DNA from: Artemia franciscana
Taxonomy: Eukaryota; Arthropoda; Branchiopoda; Anostraca; Artemiidae
Assembly (NCBI RefSeq): GCF_032884065.1
Contig: NC_088863.1
Location: 40,085,076 to 40,149,075 of the forward strand
Direction: 5' to 3'
Length of the DNA: 64,000 nt
In this document: one piece after another, positions 36,101 to 50,900 of the stretch
Position numbering within the stretch: position 1 is the first letter of the stretch
Layout: the number at the start of each line of letters is the position of its first letter
Notes under the pieces: generated by a model
What the model was told of the DNA's origin: nothing
Seen by the model: the letters and a program-made list of their open reading frames with translations, nothing else
Databases searched by the model: none
Program-made: the position numbers and the translations under genes

Positions 36101-39100
36101 ATCTCAAATTTTAATCAAATCATTGAAATATTCATGGAGTAAATTATACTCCAAAGTCAGATAACTAATGGAGTACAAATGGGCAATTTAATCAAACGAT
36201 ATACCAAGAGACAGATATCGCAAGAAATGTTTCCTGCAGTAATTACAATAGCACTAAAACAATAGTAAAAGCATGTGTTATTTTACAGTCCCAGTAAAAG
36301 CACACTGTGGTCCTAGAACCACTTTAATTTGAAAACCACTGTTCCAGAACAATTGATGGTTTAATGGTCAAACGATTGGTTTCCGTGGTAAGATGTTTTA
36401 CTTCACCACAAACCTTTGAAAGATTTAAAAAAAGAAAAAACTTGACATTCATCAGACAATAAGAGTTGAGCAATAAGAAACTGATGACAGAATTAAACAG
36501 AGATATAGAATTCTCGGAATTGACCCAGAACAACAAAAAATTAAGCTTCCTTATTATACCAAGACTTTGGAATTCCTTCAGTTTGCTCAATCAATGTTTT
36601 CCCAAAAGACAAAATTTCCAGATTACAATGCCAAATAATCATACATAATGGAAAAGGGACTTGTAAGCATGGCTTTAGGCCAGGATGACAGTCCCTCCAA
36701 AGAATGGAGAAATAGTAAGGCCTCATTGAAGAACAGTCTCACTAAAAAAAAGAAAAAATTAATATGAACTTTGGAGGTACCCTAAATTGTAGTACCCAGT
36801 AATTTCGCGCATTAATCGATACCTCAGAGTGTATAGGAAGACTGAAAGATGACAATCAAATTCTCATTTGATTCAGAAACATAAAGTTACTGATCATATC
36901 TCTAAGAGTGATACTTGGACACTGTTCTTCCAGAATTGCGTAGCGAGCTGTTATCAGCAAAAGAGACAAAAGCATCCAATGAAGGTAAAATATTGTTAAA
37001 AGCTTTAAAGGATGACTACAGTCAAATATATCTTTCTCTTTTCCCTAAGATTGCACCTTTTGAGACACTATAGTCAACTACTGACGGTGAATGGAAAGTC
37101 AGAACAACAAAAGTTATTCTACCAAATAAATAATAATTAAAACAAGACAACGGACTTGTTCTTGGGCCAAAGTGCGTGAACTTTGATAAAAAAAAGTTAC
37201 GTTAGACAAGAATCGGTAATCTTTAAGAAATCACATGAATAAAGCAGAAGGGATCGATCCTGACCTTATATCTGAATCCAGAAATTTCAAAAAAGGTTGA
37301 ACAAGTATGCTCTGTTTTGTGTTTCACAGGAAAACCCAACTAAAAATCATTTTACAAAAATTTAGTACCCCAGAAATGCAAGAAAACGAAGAAGTAGAGT
37401 CTTAAAAAAATGAGAAGATTGCCAAACACAGACAACAGGGATCATTCGATGAACCACCATTTCATAAAGCAATAACTGAGTCATGTTTAAAATTGGCGTA
37501 GGAAAAATACTTGAATCAATGTCAACGCAGTAGCGTTAGCCACTGTGTACAGAATGGATAAGGGTAAAAACTTGAAAGGGGAATAATTCGATAAGAAACA
37601 GAATATTCTACTGCTCTAACAAGGGCAAACCTGATCAGAGGGCAACCAGCCCTCAACATTGGATCAGACCGAAATCCACAGAGACATTGCACTAAGAATG
37701 GTAGAAAACTGCAAAATGTTATTTTTCAGGGGAGGGGGAGATCAAGCACACAGCCCCAGGCGCAAGAGCCCCAGGTTATGCAAGGATTAAGTCATCACAG
37801 CTATTTTATTTTAAAAAAATGGGGAAGTTATACCTTGTTAAAACCAGAATAATACATCCTTTCCTTTTATTAAGGGTAGGCATGTTGCACATAGTTTGAA
37901 CTAGAATGATACAGATATTTTCAATTTTGCAGTGGAAGGACAAATGGTGACCTGTAGAAACTTGGTACAAAAAAGAATATTATTTTTAAATTGTTGCCAA
38001 GAAAATGTAGCTTTTAGCTGCAGACTAAATCCATTGAAAAAACGGGCTGAGTTGAAACATGGAAATTTTACTGTACTGCTGCACACCGAATCAGAGTAAA
38101 AATGAATTAAGTCTTGTCACCATGCAGAAGAATAAGAAGTTAAGTTTAGAATCAAATTAGAAAAGAGCCGACTCTTTGCAAAAACTAGGCGGGTCCAGGC
38201 TCGGTGTCGACGCGTACTAGGTCCAAAACATTCACTCAGTTTTTCCTAGTAAACAACTAGAACTAAGCTTCAATCAACAAGCGGTACAAAGGAATTATCA
38301 GGCGAATACAGAGGCAAGACAATACAGAAAAATGATTACATTACGTACCAACGAATTGGAGAAAACAGAAATATTTACAGTACAAGCACCACAAGCGGCA
38401 ATGCAGTCGCGTGATAAAGCAGAGTGACAAAAAAGGCTGAAGAAAGACACCTCCAAAATATTTACTGGTGTCATGAAAGAAAAAGTATATAGAGCTCACA
38501 AAACTCATTCTGTATGTAACCTATTATAAATCACACGGTGGTAACTCACCGAAACATTTATCTCCAAAGTTGGAGCGTTAGGTAGCCAATGGCTCTTACT
38601 CACATTGTGATTACTTTCATAGCATGCCTTCTTTTATTATCCTCCTCCATTCCCTTTTGAGGCAATGTTAGAAGCAGAATAAATTTATTTCAGATAAACC
38701 AACCAAAATACAAGACTCAGAATAAGATAAAGGAATTGTTAAAAATTGAAGTCTATCACAACTTTTATCAAGACAACATTCTAGAACTTAAATCTTGCAA
38801 ATAGTATGTTTTTTTTGAAAATAAAAACATTAGTTTTTAACGCGACTATGACTAGATGCAAAAACTAAAATATGATACACAGCAAAAGAAAAGGGGGGGG
38901 GGGGGGACAAAAAAAGAAAGATAATACAGAGACAGAATAACATTGGGTGTAACAACGAAAATGGTATCCGTTTTTAAACTTGTCTATAATAAACTGTAAC
39001 TAGACTGTAAAAGTTAATGAAAAAATAGAAATCAAGAAATAGTTTCAACCCGTTCTTACCTGGACATTCTGCAGAAGATTATCCCTTTTAATAATGGCAA

Positions 39101-41837
39101 TAATTTTTTCGAGGAGTAGAATCTTCGACGGTTCACCCATCCAAGTGTTGAAAACTCTGTAGGCTTGTGGTGCTCTATCACAAAATGAAGCAAATATTAA
39201 CTTCTTTTAAAGCGCTTAATTTCCATAACAATTAAGAGCTAGTAATGTCTTAACATATACCTTATTCGTGTGCGGCAGGTTGATGGTTGAATATTATCAG
39301 ATTTAGAAACAAAATTGTATATAAAGTGACGATGGTATTCTCATATGAATGCCTCATGTTCTAGTATTTATCTACTTTTACGTCTATCTGCAAGATTCAG
39401 GGTTTTATAATCCTGATTCAGGTTAAGCGTCATATCGTGACTAGCACGCCAATGGTACTTATTTTAATGGCACCAGGGAGCTCCACCAAGCCGGACTGAG
39501 AAGTCAAATGTTCATTTTCAAAGGAAATAGAAGTAGTCAAAGGAATTTAAAATAAAAAAAGGTAAAATGTGTTTACCCTGCAATGCTAGGCCTCCCAACT
39601 TATAAGCCAGCTGGGCGGAAAGAAAAATGAAATAAAAAAGTGGTGCAATTAGGGCTCATATTGAATAATTATTGCAAAAAAAAGAAGATGAATTTTTTAC
39701 TTTTGATTCTATTGCCCTTTTTATTTGATGTCCACGATAGATATCTTTGTCTGAATTAGTCTGGAAAGTGCATCTGTGTGTAGTTAGCACCCACTGACAC
39801 GCACAATTCAGTGCTTTACCTGAAATAACAAATCTCAATAAATGTTTAATCATCGAAATAGGCTTTACCATCTCAAATCTAGTGACCAAACTCTAGGTAG
39901 GTTATTTTGAGTCATTACAGGCAAATATAGAGCCATCTGTACAATTTTAAGTATAAAACTACGTTTTTTCATAAGTAGGTAGCACTGCCATCAAAACGGT
40001 GCACTAAGCCTTATATAATCTACCACAAACTACCGGCGGTGATATAAAAAATGGCTAAAAGATACCTCGAACTAAAACAAAATTAAAAAGTTTCAAAATT
40101 TCAGTTTATTAGTTTAATATCCAAATTAACGAGTGACAGAAACAGGAAAAAAGGAATGAAGAAAAAGTCCTAAAAGAACAGTGAGGAGAAAAAATAAAGT
40201 TAAAAGAGTTGACTACTGAATGATATAAAATAGTGCAGTAGTAGAAATAAAAATGAAAAATGAAACGAAATATTAATAGTTATTTCGAAAGAACAAGGTT
40301 TACAAACAACAGAGCAGCCATAAGCCATCTCTAAAGATTAATGTTGAAGTTAAATCCTCTATAAAATTGGTAAAATATTCATCTAGCACAAGGATAAATA
40401 AACTGGTCCTTCTTCTATATCTTTCAAAATCTTTAGCAATAGCTATAACAGGCATCATTAGCTAAGGTCACCTGATTAAATACCAATTTTTTACCGGAAG
40501 GATAAAAGTAAAAAAAAAAACTGCGTGCTTGTAAGAAAAGTGCCACTATTTTTTTAATATTCAAAATTATAAAGCTCGTGCATTTTGATCTTACATGGCA
40601 TGGACAGCTGCTCCCACGATATTTCTTTTGGGCATCCTTAATAGTAATACAGACCACTTGAGAATTCGGTCAAAATTCACAGTCAATGAAGGATTTCTTA
40701 TTACTTCAGCTAATATGTTTCCGGTCTTTGTAGATTCTAGGTCAAACAAACTTACTTTTGATATTGCTCTGTATTTGTAAAATTTTGAAACAATAGGCTT
40801 TACTCAGAACAGAAAATCCACCCAAAAAATTGGATGCTGTTTTAGGAGTAGAAAAGTACATAAATTGTCTGCGAAAATGAAATACCAATTTCTAAATTTT
40901 TCAAGAGTTTTTTTTACCAGGCATGATATACAACTGTTAAAATACAACTAAAATTCTATGAGAAACTAAAGTAATTTGGTACTTTTATTCACTTACAAAT
41001 CTCTTTGCACAACTGACACTTTTTTTTCAGGCTTGTAGACACGGGACCCTGTAAACACAACGACTGAAGTAATTCATAAGGTGTTATGTGCTATTTTTTC
41101 AAAGACGTGTTCACAACCCATCTTTTTGAACGAAACGCCCCTGATCGATTAGTGAAATTTGCGTTTATATATCCTATTCAGATTTTGAGATACATGGAAG
41201 TTTCCAGATTTTCTCCCGATAGCAAGAACTAGATAGAAGCCCATACATATCTCACAATTTAAATGATATTTTTTCTTGCAGAAATTGAAATAATTTATTT
41301 ATTTTTTTTTTATTTTTTTTTTGGAAGAACAATCCCGGAACTATTTTTGGTGCAGCCGACAGAAATTATTATTGGCTTAAATACCATTGTAGCTGACAAT
41401 GGTCACTAGGGTGGATGTGAATTGCATGAGAGATGAAGCCAAACAGTAACGATTAAGTAAGCTTGGAACAATGGTAGCAACTAAGCACCGGATATACAGA
41501 TAAACTAGAACGTTATTATTATATATGTAGTCCCCACTGATTTTTCAGCAAGACTGATAGTATGTGTAGATAGTATGTGTTTTTTATGTTATCAAGCAAA
41601 TAAATGAAAGGCAACAAATATACAAAATGTTGAAGTAAGGAGATAGAACAAACCTGAACTCCGGGAGATTATAGAAGCCTCCTGTTTGCATTTTTTTACT
41701 GAAAGTGACAAGATCTGCAGGATAGTCAAGATTAAAATGTTCATGGCACCACATTTTCCCAGTAGGGCCACCTCCGGTTTGCACCTCATCGATTAACAGT
41801 GCTGAGCCGTACTGCAAAATTAGTGGTACATTCAGTG

Positions 41838-41901
<64 letters not shown>

Positions 41902-44900
41902 GAAATTGTTTAGTTGTGAGGTCGTGGTCCAGATTAGGATGTGTAACTCGCATCAGTTCTCTTATTATTTACTTTGTCTTGTATTATTTCAGTGTATTTT
42001 TGTCCCCCCACCTCACCCCTAGGAAATTTCGAAGACCAGCCACACTGTCTATTACGATAGATAAAAGTTCGAATAGGGATAAATCCTTTTATTAGGCAGT
42101 GATAATTCAAAAAATACTGCATCATAAATATTGAAATACCGAATCATCCAGTATTTTTTGTGAATTATCACTGTCTAGTAAAAGGATTTATCCCTATTCG
42201 AACTTTAATTGAAGTTATCCCTTAATTACAATATCACATTAACCTTAATCAGTTGATAGCAGTATGGGACAAAAACATTATGCTTCAACTTCCAACTCAT
42301 AACTATACGATTCCAATTCATTGCATATAAACCTAATTGGAATTCATTTTCTTTAGAGTATACAAGTGCGTTTTAAAGCATCCTCTGTTGATATTTATGA
42401 GGCCGTTGATGTGAATAGCAGCGCTCCCACCAAAATTTTAAGGACCAAAAATATAGAGACAATGTAAATTTCTCATCCTCCAAATAAACATGGTTCTTTT
42501 GTTGGGAAAAGACCTATTTTGAAATCCTTCCCCTGGTAAAATTCTAAAGACCTGACTATCTCTAATAGAACTTATGTTAATCTCTTCGCGTCTTCTATCC
42601 TATCATTATTGTTGGTCTTATTTCAGAATCAAGAGAATTAATAATTTTCTTATTACACTAAGTACTTGAGCTGCTCAGTTAGATTCAAAATATTTTCCAC
42701 ACAGTCTCAGCAGGTGATACATCAAGCTTAAAACTTTTATGACTGGCTGACATAACCTTAATGAAATTACAACAGTATTTGCGAATATGCATTTTACACA
42801 GCTTGTCTTTATCAATATTTTACGTTCAATTTGTTTTATATTACTCGAGGCGATGAATATGGCCCAAAAGTTTCCATTGCGTAGCCTCCCGGTCTTGCTA
42901 TAATAGGTCAGTGCATTTGCGCCCTGTGAAGATTTTAGGAACTGTACCAAACACCCCAAAATTGTAAATTCTGTTATCTTCTATGATCAATAAACATTCA
43001 TTTTCTTACTTTTTATTCTTAAGCTCTACATGTTTTCTATAGGGTTTCAGGATTTAGATAGAAAGAAAGCTTGACTTTTCACAGATATACTAACTTTGAC
43101 TATAAGTTTATCAACTTCTCTGTTATTAAGGGACAAGAATAGATATGTGTATTTACATTTAACGAAAAAGAAACATATTTTTTACGCTCCTCTTCAATTA
43201 CCGCAAAGTTTTCAACGGGCACCAGGCTTCATATTGAATGAAAATATGGCTTTTCTAATGTGTATACAATTTTTGACTACAGGTTGCCTCTCCCTCTTCT
43301 CGATGGATAAAACGCAACAAAAATGTCAGATTCAAAAACAAAAAGATACACCTTATGGGAATCAAACGCTAGCCACACCCGAAGCAGTTGAGCATTACCA
43401 CAGGACTAGGGGTGATTAAACGTAAAATGGCTGTTTCTAAATACTGTGCGATCAACTGAACTTGTCGTAGATTTTGACATTTTTCCTATTTTATTTTATT
43501 CATCAAGGAGAAGGGGTGGAGGGCTTATATCCACATTTTCACACATGAAAAGTCGCAATCTACCTGAAGTGTGACACCCATTAAAAACCATTAAGTAACT
43601 TGAAAGGAAAGTAAGAAAAAGAAGATTGACTACCAAAAACATCAGGAATTCACTGGACGTTTGTTTAGACCCTGAGATGTTGGAAAGTTTCTAAAGTCTT
43701 CACAGTGCACAAGCACACTGTTCAGGGCCGTACCCAGGATTTTTCTTCAGGGAGGGGGGCTTACAAAAAAATTCATTAAGAAACGCATAAAAAAATTGTT
43801 TATATTCACTTTTGTTATCTTTTTACGAGTCAGACAAACACTTCAGGAGTGACACCCTTCCCTTTCCCGGATATACCCGAAACTGGTCAAAAATAGCTGA
43901 ACCGGGTGGTTACTTCGTCAAAATGACTGTGGGACACGTGGACCACATTCATCACTCTTTAACTGTAAAGGACTGTACTGAAAACGTGTATTATATATTA
44001 CCACTATTACTGACAACTCACTGCCGCAACGTACCCCCTGAGGTTAATACAGCTACATACGCTATCTCCCATCTCAATCTATTCAAAATCTCCCTCTTTA
44101 CGCTCTCCCAAGAAGTCTCATCTTCCATAAATCTTTCCTTACAACCTCCTCCAGCCCCATTCGGGGATAACAAGTTTCGTTTGACCCTAGACGGTTGGCC
44201 AACAAGGACAGTCTTTGGCAATCTGCCATCTTTCATTGGCAGAACGTGTCCTGGCGATCTCAACGGTGCTAAAATGACAACCAACAAACTTGTAAAGAGC
44301 GTTAAATCGAGAGAATCAAAGAAAATTAAACATTAAGAGAACTCAATCAGTATTCTTTAATATATTATAACTAAATCCGAGTCAATGGGCACTCTTTTTC
44401 TATCGATCCAACCGTTTTCAACCTTGAACTCTGTAAAATATTCGAGCTGGGGATAACTTTTTGGTACAACTTAAAGAGTAAATGGCAGGTTCAAACAACG
44501 CCTAGAGAAGATTTTATTTCACCTGTTGAAACCTTGTGCCTTACCAGAGTATAATTAGTTTGTTAACCTCTTCGTATACAAAATGGTTAGACAAGAATTA
44601 GCCCTGAATGCAGATTAAGAGTGTTTTCTAATTCAGTTAAATGAGGAAGGTGCAACTTTTTTCATTCTGGAGCTGAAAAGTATGCTCAAATTAACGCTCC
44701 AATGAAAATTAAATTAAAGTGCTGAAATCAAATCAATATAGTAAAATTGAATGAAAATTGGTCGTGTCTCAACTGTTCTTCTAAGGATACTTCTAGCATG
44801 CAGGTAAACCCCTTAGAGTCACCTGTTTTTATCTTCTCTTCGCACCCATCCGTCTATGGATCCAAGATTTAGGATGCTCAGTACCATCATGGGGATTAAT

Positions 44901-47900
44901 ACCGAATCCCCACTGACCCTCTTTTCATAGAGGTTGAATTCATTTCCCCCAACCTCCATTACTAAGAAACATTCCCCCCCTTTGCAAGTGACATGTCAGA
45001 CACAAAGCATAAATCCAATTTTCGTAGACCCCTTTTTTACTCTCAGCAACCCCAATGATAACTTTCACCCCACTTCACAAGGGGTGTCAGTTCAGACAAA
45101 ATTAAACCCGCCTGCCTACGATGCAACATGTCAGAATGAGAGATTCAACATGAGATTCGCCCTCTAAGAGCCAGCTCCCCCTAGGGCTAGTTAAGGCATG
45201 CCAGACGGAATTTACCACGATAAAATCTTAAAATCTCACACAAGTTGTCGTGGCTTTAGGAATTAATTATCCAGACTTATCCTTTTTAATCATTAATCCC
45301 AACGACATTCCCCCTCCCTTCCCGGCAAGCAATGGCGTCCCCTCAGTGGATGCTAATAATTCAGCAGTAACTAATCTGGCTGAGCAAATAACCCAGTCCA
45401 ATTCATCCAAAGAACTAAAAAATTCAACCAGTGTCCAGTCAGGTTAGTGAGAAGGTTACCGATAGTCTTGTCTAAATCATAACGATGATGAAAAATCAAT
45501 TATTTATGCATCCATTAAAAGCTTACAAAAAAGAAAACATTGCTAATAATGACGAAAAGTTGCTGAGCCCTGGCCTTTCCGAAGTGACATTTCCTTCAAA
45601 GTTTATAAAACAATTCTTAACTGATAATTGTAGATATAATCACAACAGTCTGTTGAATGCATGTACATATTTTATCTTTGACAAAATATAGTCAGCTCGA
45701 GTGCAATTTCAATCATGTAAATATTTGTAGTTTTTTTTCCTGTGGTCGCTGTTTTGGTTGCGCTGACACTCATGTTAAGGTGTCTCCTTCTTTTTGTCTA
45801 CCCCCAGTAAGAGAATCACACCAGTTTGTAAAAGACGAAAATTGTAAGAATCATTCCTCCCTCTTTACTCAGTGCACCGTATCTGTGAAAAAATCTCCCA
45901 TCGAAGGTCTTCAAACACTAATCAGTAATTAACAAAACCATCATTAATTTTTCCAAAATTTTTTAACCAGCTCCCACCCTCCACGCTTCGACAGAAGGTA
46001 TCCTTCTTCTTTGGAAATTATACCCAGATTCTTAAAAACATCAGTCCTACCCATCCTTCCCTAATTAAATAAAAAAACAAGTTTTTTAAATGAAAGTAAG
46101 GAGCGACATTAAAACTGAAAATGAACAGAAATTACTCCGTATATGAAAGAGACTTTTCCTCCTCAACGCCCCGCTCTTTACGCTAAAGTTTGATTCTTTC
46201 TCTTAACTCTACTTTTTAAAACAGTAAAAAACTTTAGCGTAAAGAGCGGGCCGTTGAGGAGGAAAAGCCCCTTTCATATACGGAGTAATTTCTGTTCGTT
46301 TTCAGTTTTAATGCCGCTCCTTACTTTCATTTAAAAAAACTAGTTTTTTTATTTAATTTCTGGACGTTTTTGAATGAATGCATGTTTTGATCTTGGCTCT
46401 CCGCACATAAATAATTAAAACGAAATTTGCATATTAATTTTTTTTTTTTGGCTAAATGGCTTTCTCATAGCTTTAATCGGAAGATTTTGAGAAAAAAGGA
46501 GCGAGGGAGGAGGCCTAGTCGCCCACCAATTTTTACGTAACTTACGAATTAACTTACGTAACGAACTTCTACATTCGTATGTTTTTATTGCGTATTTGAG
46601 GGGGTTCACCCCTCGTCGATACCTCGCTCTTTACACTAAAGCTTAAATTTGGTCCCAATTCCTTAAGAAAGACCCCTGAATCATAAAGGCCGTAGAATAA
46701 ATAGTTGAAATTACTAAAAATACTTTAGCGTAAAGAGCGAGGTATTACTAGGAGGTAAACCACTCATAGCGCAATAATTTCTGTTCGTTTTATGTTTTAA
46801 TGCTGCTCCTAACTTTCAGTAGAAAAAACTTTTCATATTTATTTTTTGATTGTTTTTTTTTAATAACGCTATAAAATTCTGCGCCCCCTTCATTGAAAGT
46901 CTCTTTCCCCATGAGAAGCTCCTCCATGGAAAGATCCTCCCACGTACTCCCCCCCCCAAACCAAAAAATCCCCCTGAAAACGTCTGTACACTTCCCAGTA
47001 ACCATTACTGTATGTAAACACAGGTCAAAGTTTGTGACTTGCAGCCCCTCCCACGAGACTGCGGGGGAGTAAGTCGTCCCCAAAAATATAGTTATTAGGT
47101 TTTTCGACTATGGTGAAGAAAATGGCTATCTCAGAATTTTGATCCGGTGACTTTGGGGAAAAATGAGCTTTGGAGGGGGCCTAGGTGCCCTCCAATTTTT
47201 ATGGTCATTTAAAAAGGGCACTAGAACTTTCAATTTCCGTTAGAATGAGCCCTCTTGCGACATTCTAGGACTACTGAGTGACACAATCACCCCTGGGAAA
47301 ACAAACAAACAAACAAAAAAACAAATAAACACACATCCGTGATTTGTCTTCTGGCAAAAAATGCGGAATTCCACATTTTTGTAGATAGGAGCTTGAAACT
47401 TCAACAATCAGGTTCTCTGATACGCTGAATCTGATGGTGTGATTTTCGTTAAGATTGTATGACTTTTAGGGGGTGTTTCTCCCTATTTTCTAAAATGAGA
47501 TAAATTTTCTCAGGCTCGTAACTTTTGATTGGTATTATCAAATATTATATTTTTATTTAAAATCAGCATTAAAATGCGATTCTTTTGATGTAACTATTGG
47601 TACCAAAACTCCATTTTTTTAAAATTTCGGTTACTATTGAGCCGGGTCGCTCCTTACTACAGTTCGCTACCACGAACTGTTTGATTATGGCAAACCATTC
47701 ACCTTCTTACCACATACTTCCTGCCACATACATAGAAGGTCCTTATACCGTCCACACTCTCCCCAAAACCAACGATTTCTTGAGAGACCTGAATCATCAT
47801 TCCCGCAATAGCAGTACCAAGTATCGGCCATTTAGTAGATTATCCCCATGCCGCTACAGTTCCCTGCCAAATTAACAGTACCTCAGAACACGTCCCTCTT

Positions 47901-50900
47901 AAACCGCCACCATATTCCTGCTTCAAAAACGGAACCCGGCTTTCATCCCCAAAAGATGGCTCTTCCCTCATAGTTTTAATTTCCTCTTGTTGCCTTCTGG
48001 CTCCCACATCTAAGAAAAAGAAAAAAAGTGATCGTTTTTGCAATCACTTTACTTTCCCAAAGTTCCTTGTTACAAATGACGGTAGCTTGAATTTTGACCA
48101 ATTTAATGAACATGAGGCTCGGTCTCAGGTACAGAAAATTGATGTAAATGCCATAACAGAGGTCCAAGCACAGAATCCTGACCTATAAGAAAATTTGCAA
48201 CCAGCCACAATTTATAACAATTCATCTTCATGATCACCCCCTAGACAAAGAGGGAGGCGAAATATTATTATTTTTCCCAAATTAATTCATACCCCCAACC
48301 TTTAAGATTATGATTAAATCATATGTGCAAGTGTAAGACCCAAAATTTTACCATGTTCTTTCAAATTGATTGTGTTTTGGTTGTTTTGCTACCCCCAAAA
48401 TTAAAACACTGCACAAAGACAGCAATTCTACCAGCAACTACATAGTAGTGCTGACTTTGACTTTGTCTACTATATTCCCGAACGCTGTTTTTTTTTCTAG
48501 TAGGTGATGTTAATGAACTAAAATTTAATTTCGTTTTGTAATTCCCTTAATTTACAACAAATAATGAAAAAACCAACAACCCAAGGAAATTCTAACCTAA
48601 ATTGGATTTGCAGAAATATGCATACTTTTTGTTGCCCAACAGCCCCACTACCTCCTTTAGGGGAAGTCTATAATCTTTGTTTATTAATGAAACCCCAGTT
48701 TTAACCAAAAATTTTCTATTACTGAATTCTTATATCAGCCAGTTTCCAATATTTGCCTTGGCAATTTTGGATCTTGGATCACATATAAAAACTGGCTCTC
48801 TCTTATGGGAAACAACGATGTTAATGATTAATTCGAAATACATAGACTCCTTCCCTGAGAAAAAAGAAAAAATATGTTCTAATGACAAACCGTACAATAA
48901 AGCTAATTGAAAAATTAATTAAAATTAAACTGAATCTCCATAACCATGGGAAAACGTCCGAAGCAAAATCACTGCGCAAACATATTAAAAATCAAATGCG
49001 TAATAATGCCTCTAAATATTATAAGTATCAAATAAAAGGTTTGCTTTCTACAAACCAAAAACAATTGCGTAAATCCCTAAGAAAAATTGTTGGAAAACAA
49101 AAAATAATACTCATTTTCATCTCCAAGAAGAGCCCTTAGATACAGCCAATAACCTGAACAAATCCTTTTACTCCCTCCGCTCACTTTCGACACTCCTTAT
49201 AATTTCCTCAATTTCCCTTTTATTTTGCTCTTAGATTTGGAGACAAAAATTAAAAACGTAATAACAGCGTTTATAATATTTATATTAATATTTATAATAT
49301 TTTATATAAAAATATATTAAAATATTTTAATATATTTGTATTTATATTAAAATATTTTAATATAAATACCTTATAATATTTATATTAAATATAATAATAT
49401 TTAATATAAATATTATAATATTTATATTACATTTTTCCGCTTGATACTCCCTAGCTTCCTAACTGTTACAAATTCAGTTTTATTATTCCCATGAAAAAAA
49501 ATGTAACAAGCAAGATCTCATGGTGTCCAAGCCATTACACTTACTACCGTTTATCCCAAATTACATGAAAGTTCTTGCTAGCTAAGTGGTTGAAAGTAAA
49601 GACAATCCCAAATATTAGCCGGAAGCACTTCAACAACCCATGCTCTAGGTTCTCAAGACCGAGAACTTAGAGCAAACCGTGTTAACCAAGAACCTATGCT
49701 ATGCTACCTGGCTCGATATGATAGCAGTGGACTTATAAAGAGCTTTTGATTTAATTAGCCACAATACACCGGTAGAAGATCATTAAATGAATTTCATGTT
49801 GACCGCTTTTTAATTTGAATAATTGCGTCTTTCCTCACAAATAGAAAACGAGTTGTCGAAAACCTTAGTGTATAGTTTGATGTCCTTCCAATTTACAACA
49901 GTGTGCTACAGGGTTTTCTCTTAGACCAGTTTTGATTCCTCGCAAAGATAAATAGCCTCAGTGTCGATTTCTCGGATAGACGGAGGTTTGTTGATCATCT
50001 AACTAACTTAGAGACATGTTTCAAAAGTTTAAAACATAGCCCAATGGATATCCTGGAGTAGATATCAGATGACGGTGTTACTAACGAAATGACAGTCAGC
50101 CTTTTGAAGTCAGATTAATTATATTTCGTGAAAATTGTCCCATACAGGCATTGGCGCTGACCACGATACAAACTATTTTTATGTTTTGGGGTTAATACAG
50201 CAGTTTCCAAAAATTAGGGATTTTTCTCTGGTTAAAATATCGACAAATTATCTGTTATATCTGATACACATAGATGAGTCAAAGTGGGAGAAAGCAAAAA
50301 AAAAGGAAAAAAAAATTTTACGACTTAAGCTCTTCTCAATTATTTGCCTTTACTATTTTTTTCGTCATGAGTGCCAAGGGAGAGAAAGTCTTTCTATGAA
50401 GTATTCTCCGCTTCGATATGCAAAAATGTGCAGAATATGTATGTTCGAGAACAATGAAGTTAGAGAGAATAAAAAAATAATCAAATTGAGTAGACAAATT
50501 AAGGATAAAATTGAAGAGCAAAATGGAACCTTTTTAGCAATTCTTTGCAGATTTCTGAAAAACTCGGGCGAAGCATGATTATCTCCACCTTCAGCTTGGA
50601 TTGGTTCCACGATGATTCCTGCTACTGGCTTATCGTTTTTGTTATATTTCACAATTGATTCCTCAACCTATCAGAAATAAACGAAAAAACACATTAAAAA
50701 AAACAAGGATTAAAAAAAAAAAAATAAAAAATACCAACAAAGAGCAATGCCTACCCACAAAGAGAATATAGTAGATATTCAAAACCTTATAATACTATTG
50801 ACGCTAAACATAGTTATTTTAAACAATTTTAGTGTGTCTGTCATTTCTTTCCAGATGGCAGAGACATTAATGACATTTTATTTATTATTATTATTTTTTT

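Noticed and set aside
36541..36726. Minus-strand small frames around a hAT-like relic end
   Set aside because: No domain, and they overlap several short frames on both strands; consistent with chance.
43812..44336. Longest open frame of the window (174 codons, plus strand)
   Set aside because: No recognisable domain; it overlaps a minus-strand frame resembling a LINE C-terminal tail and starts in a repeat-like head. Treated as a shadow.
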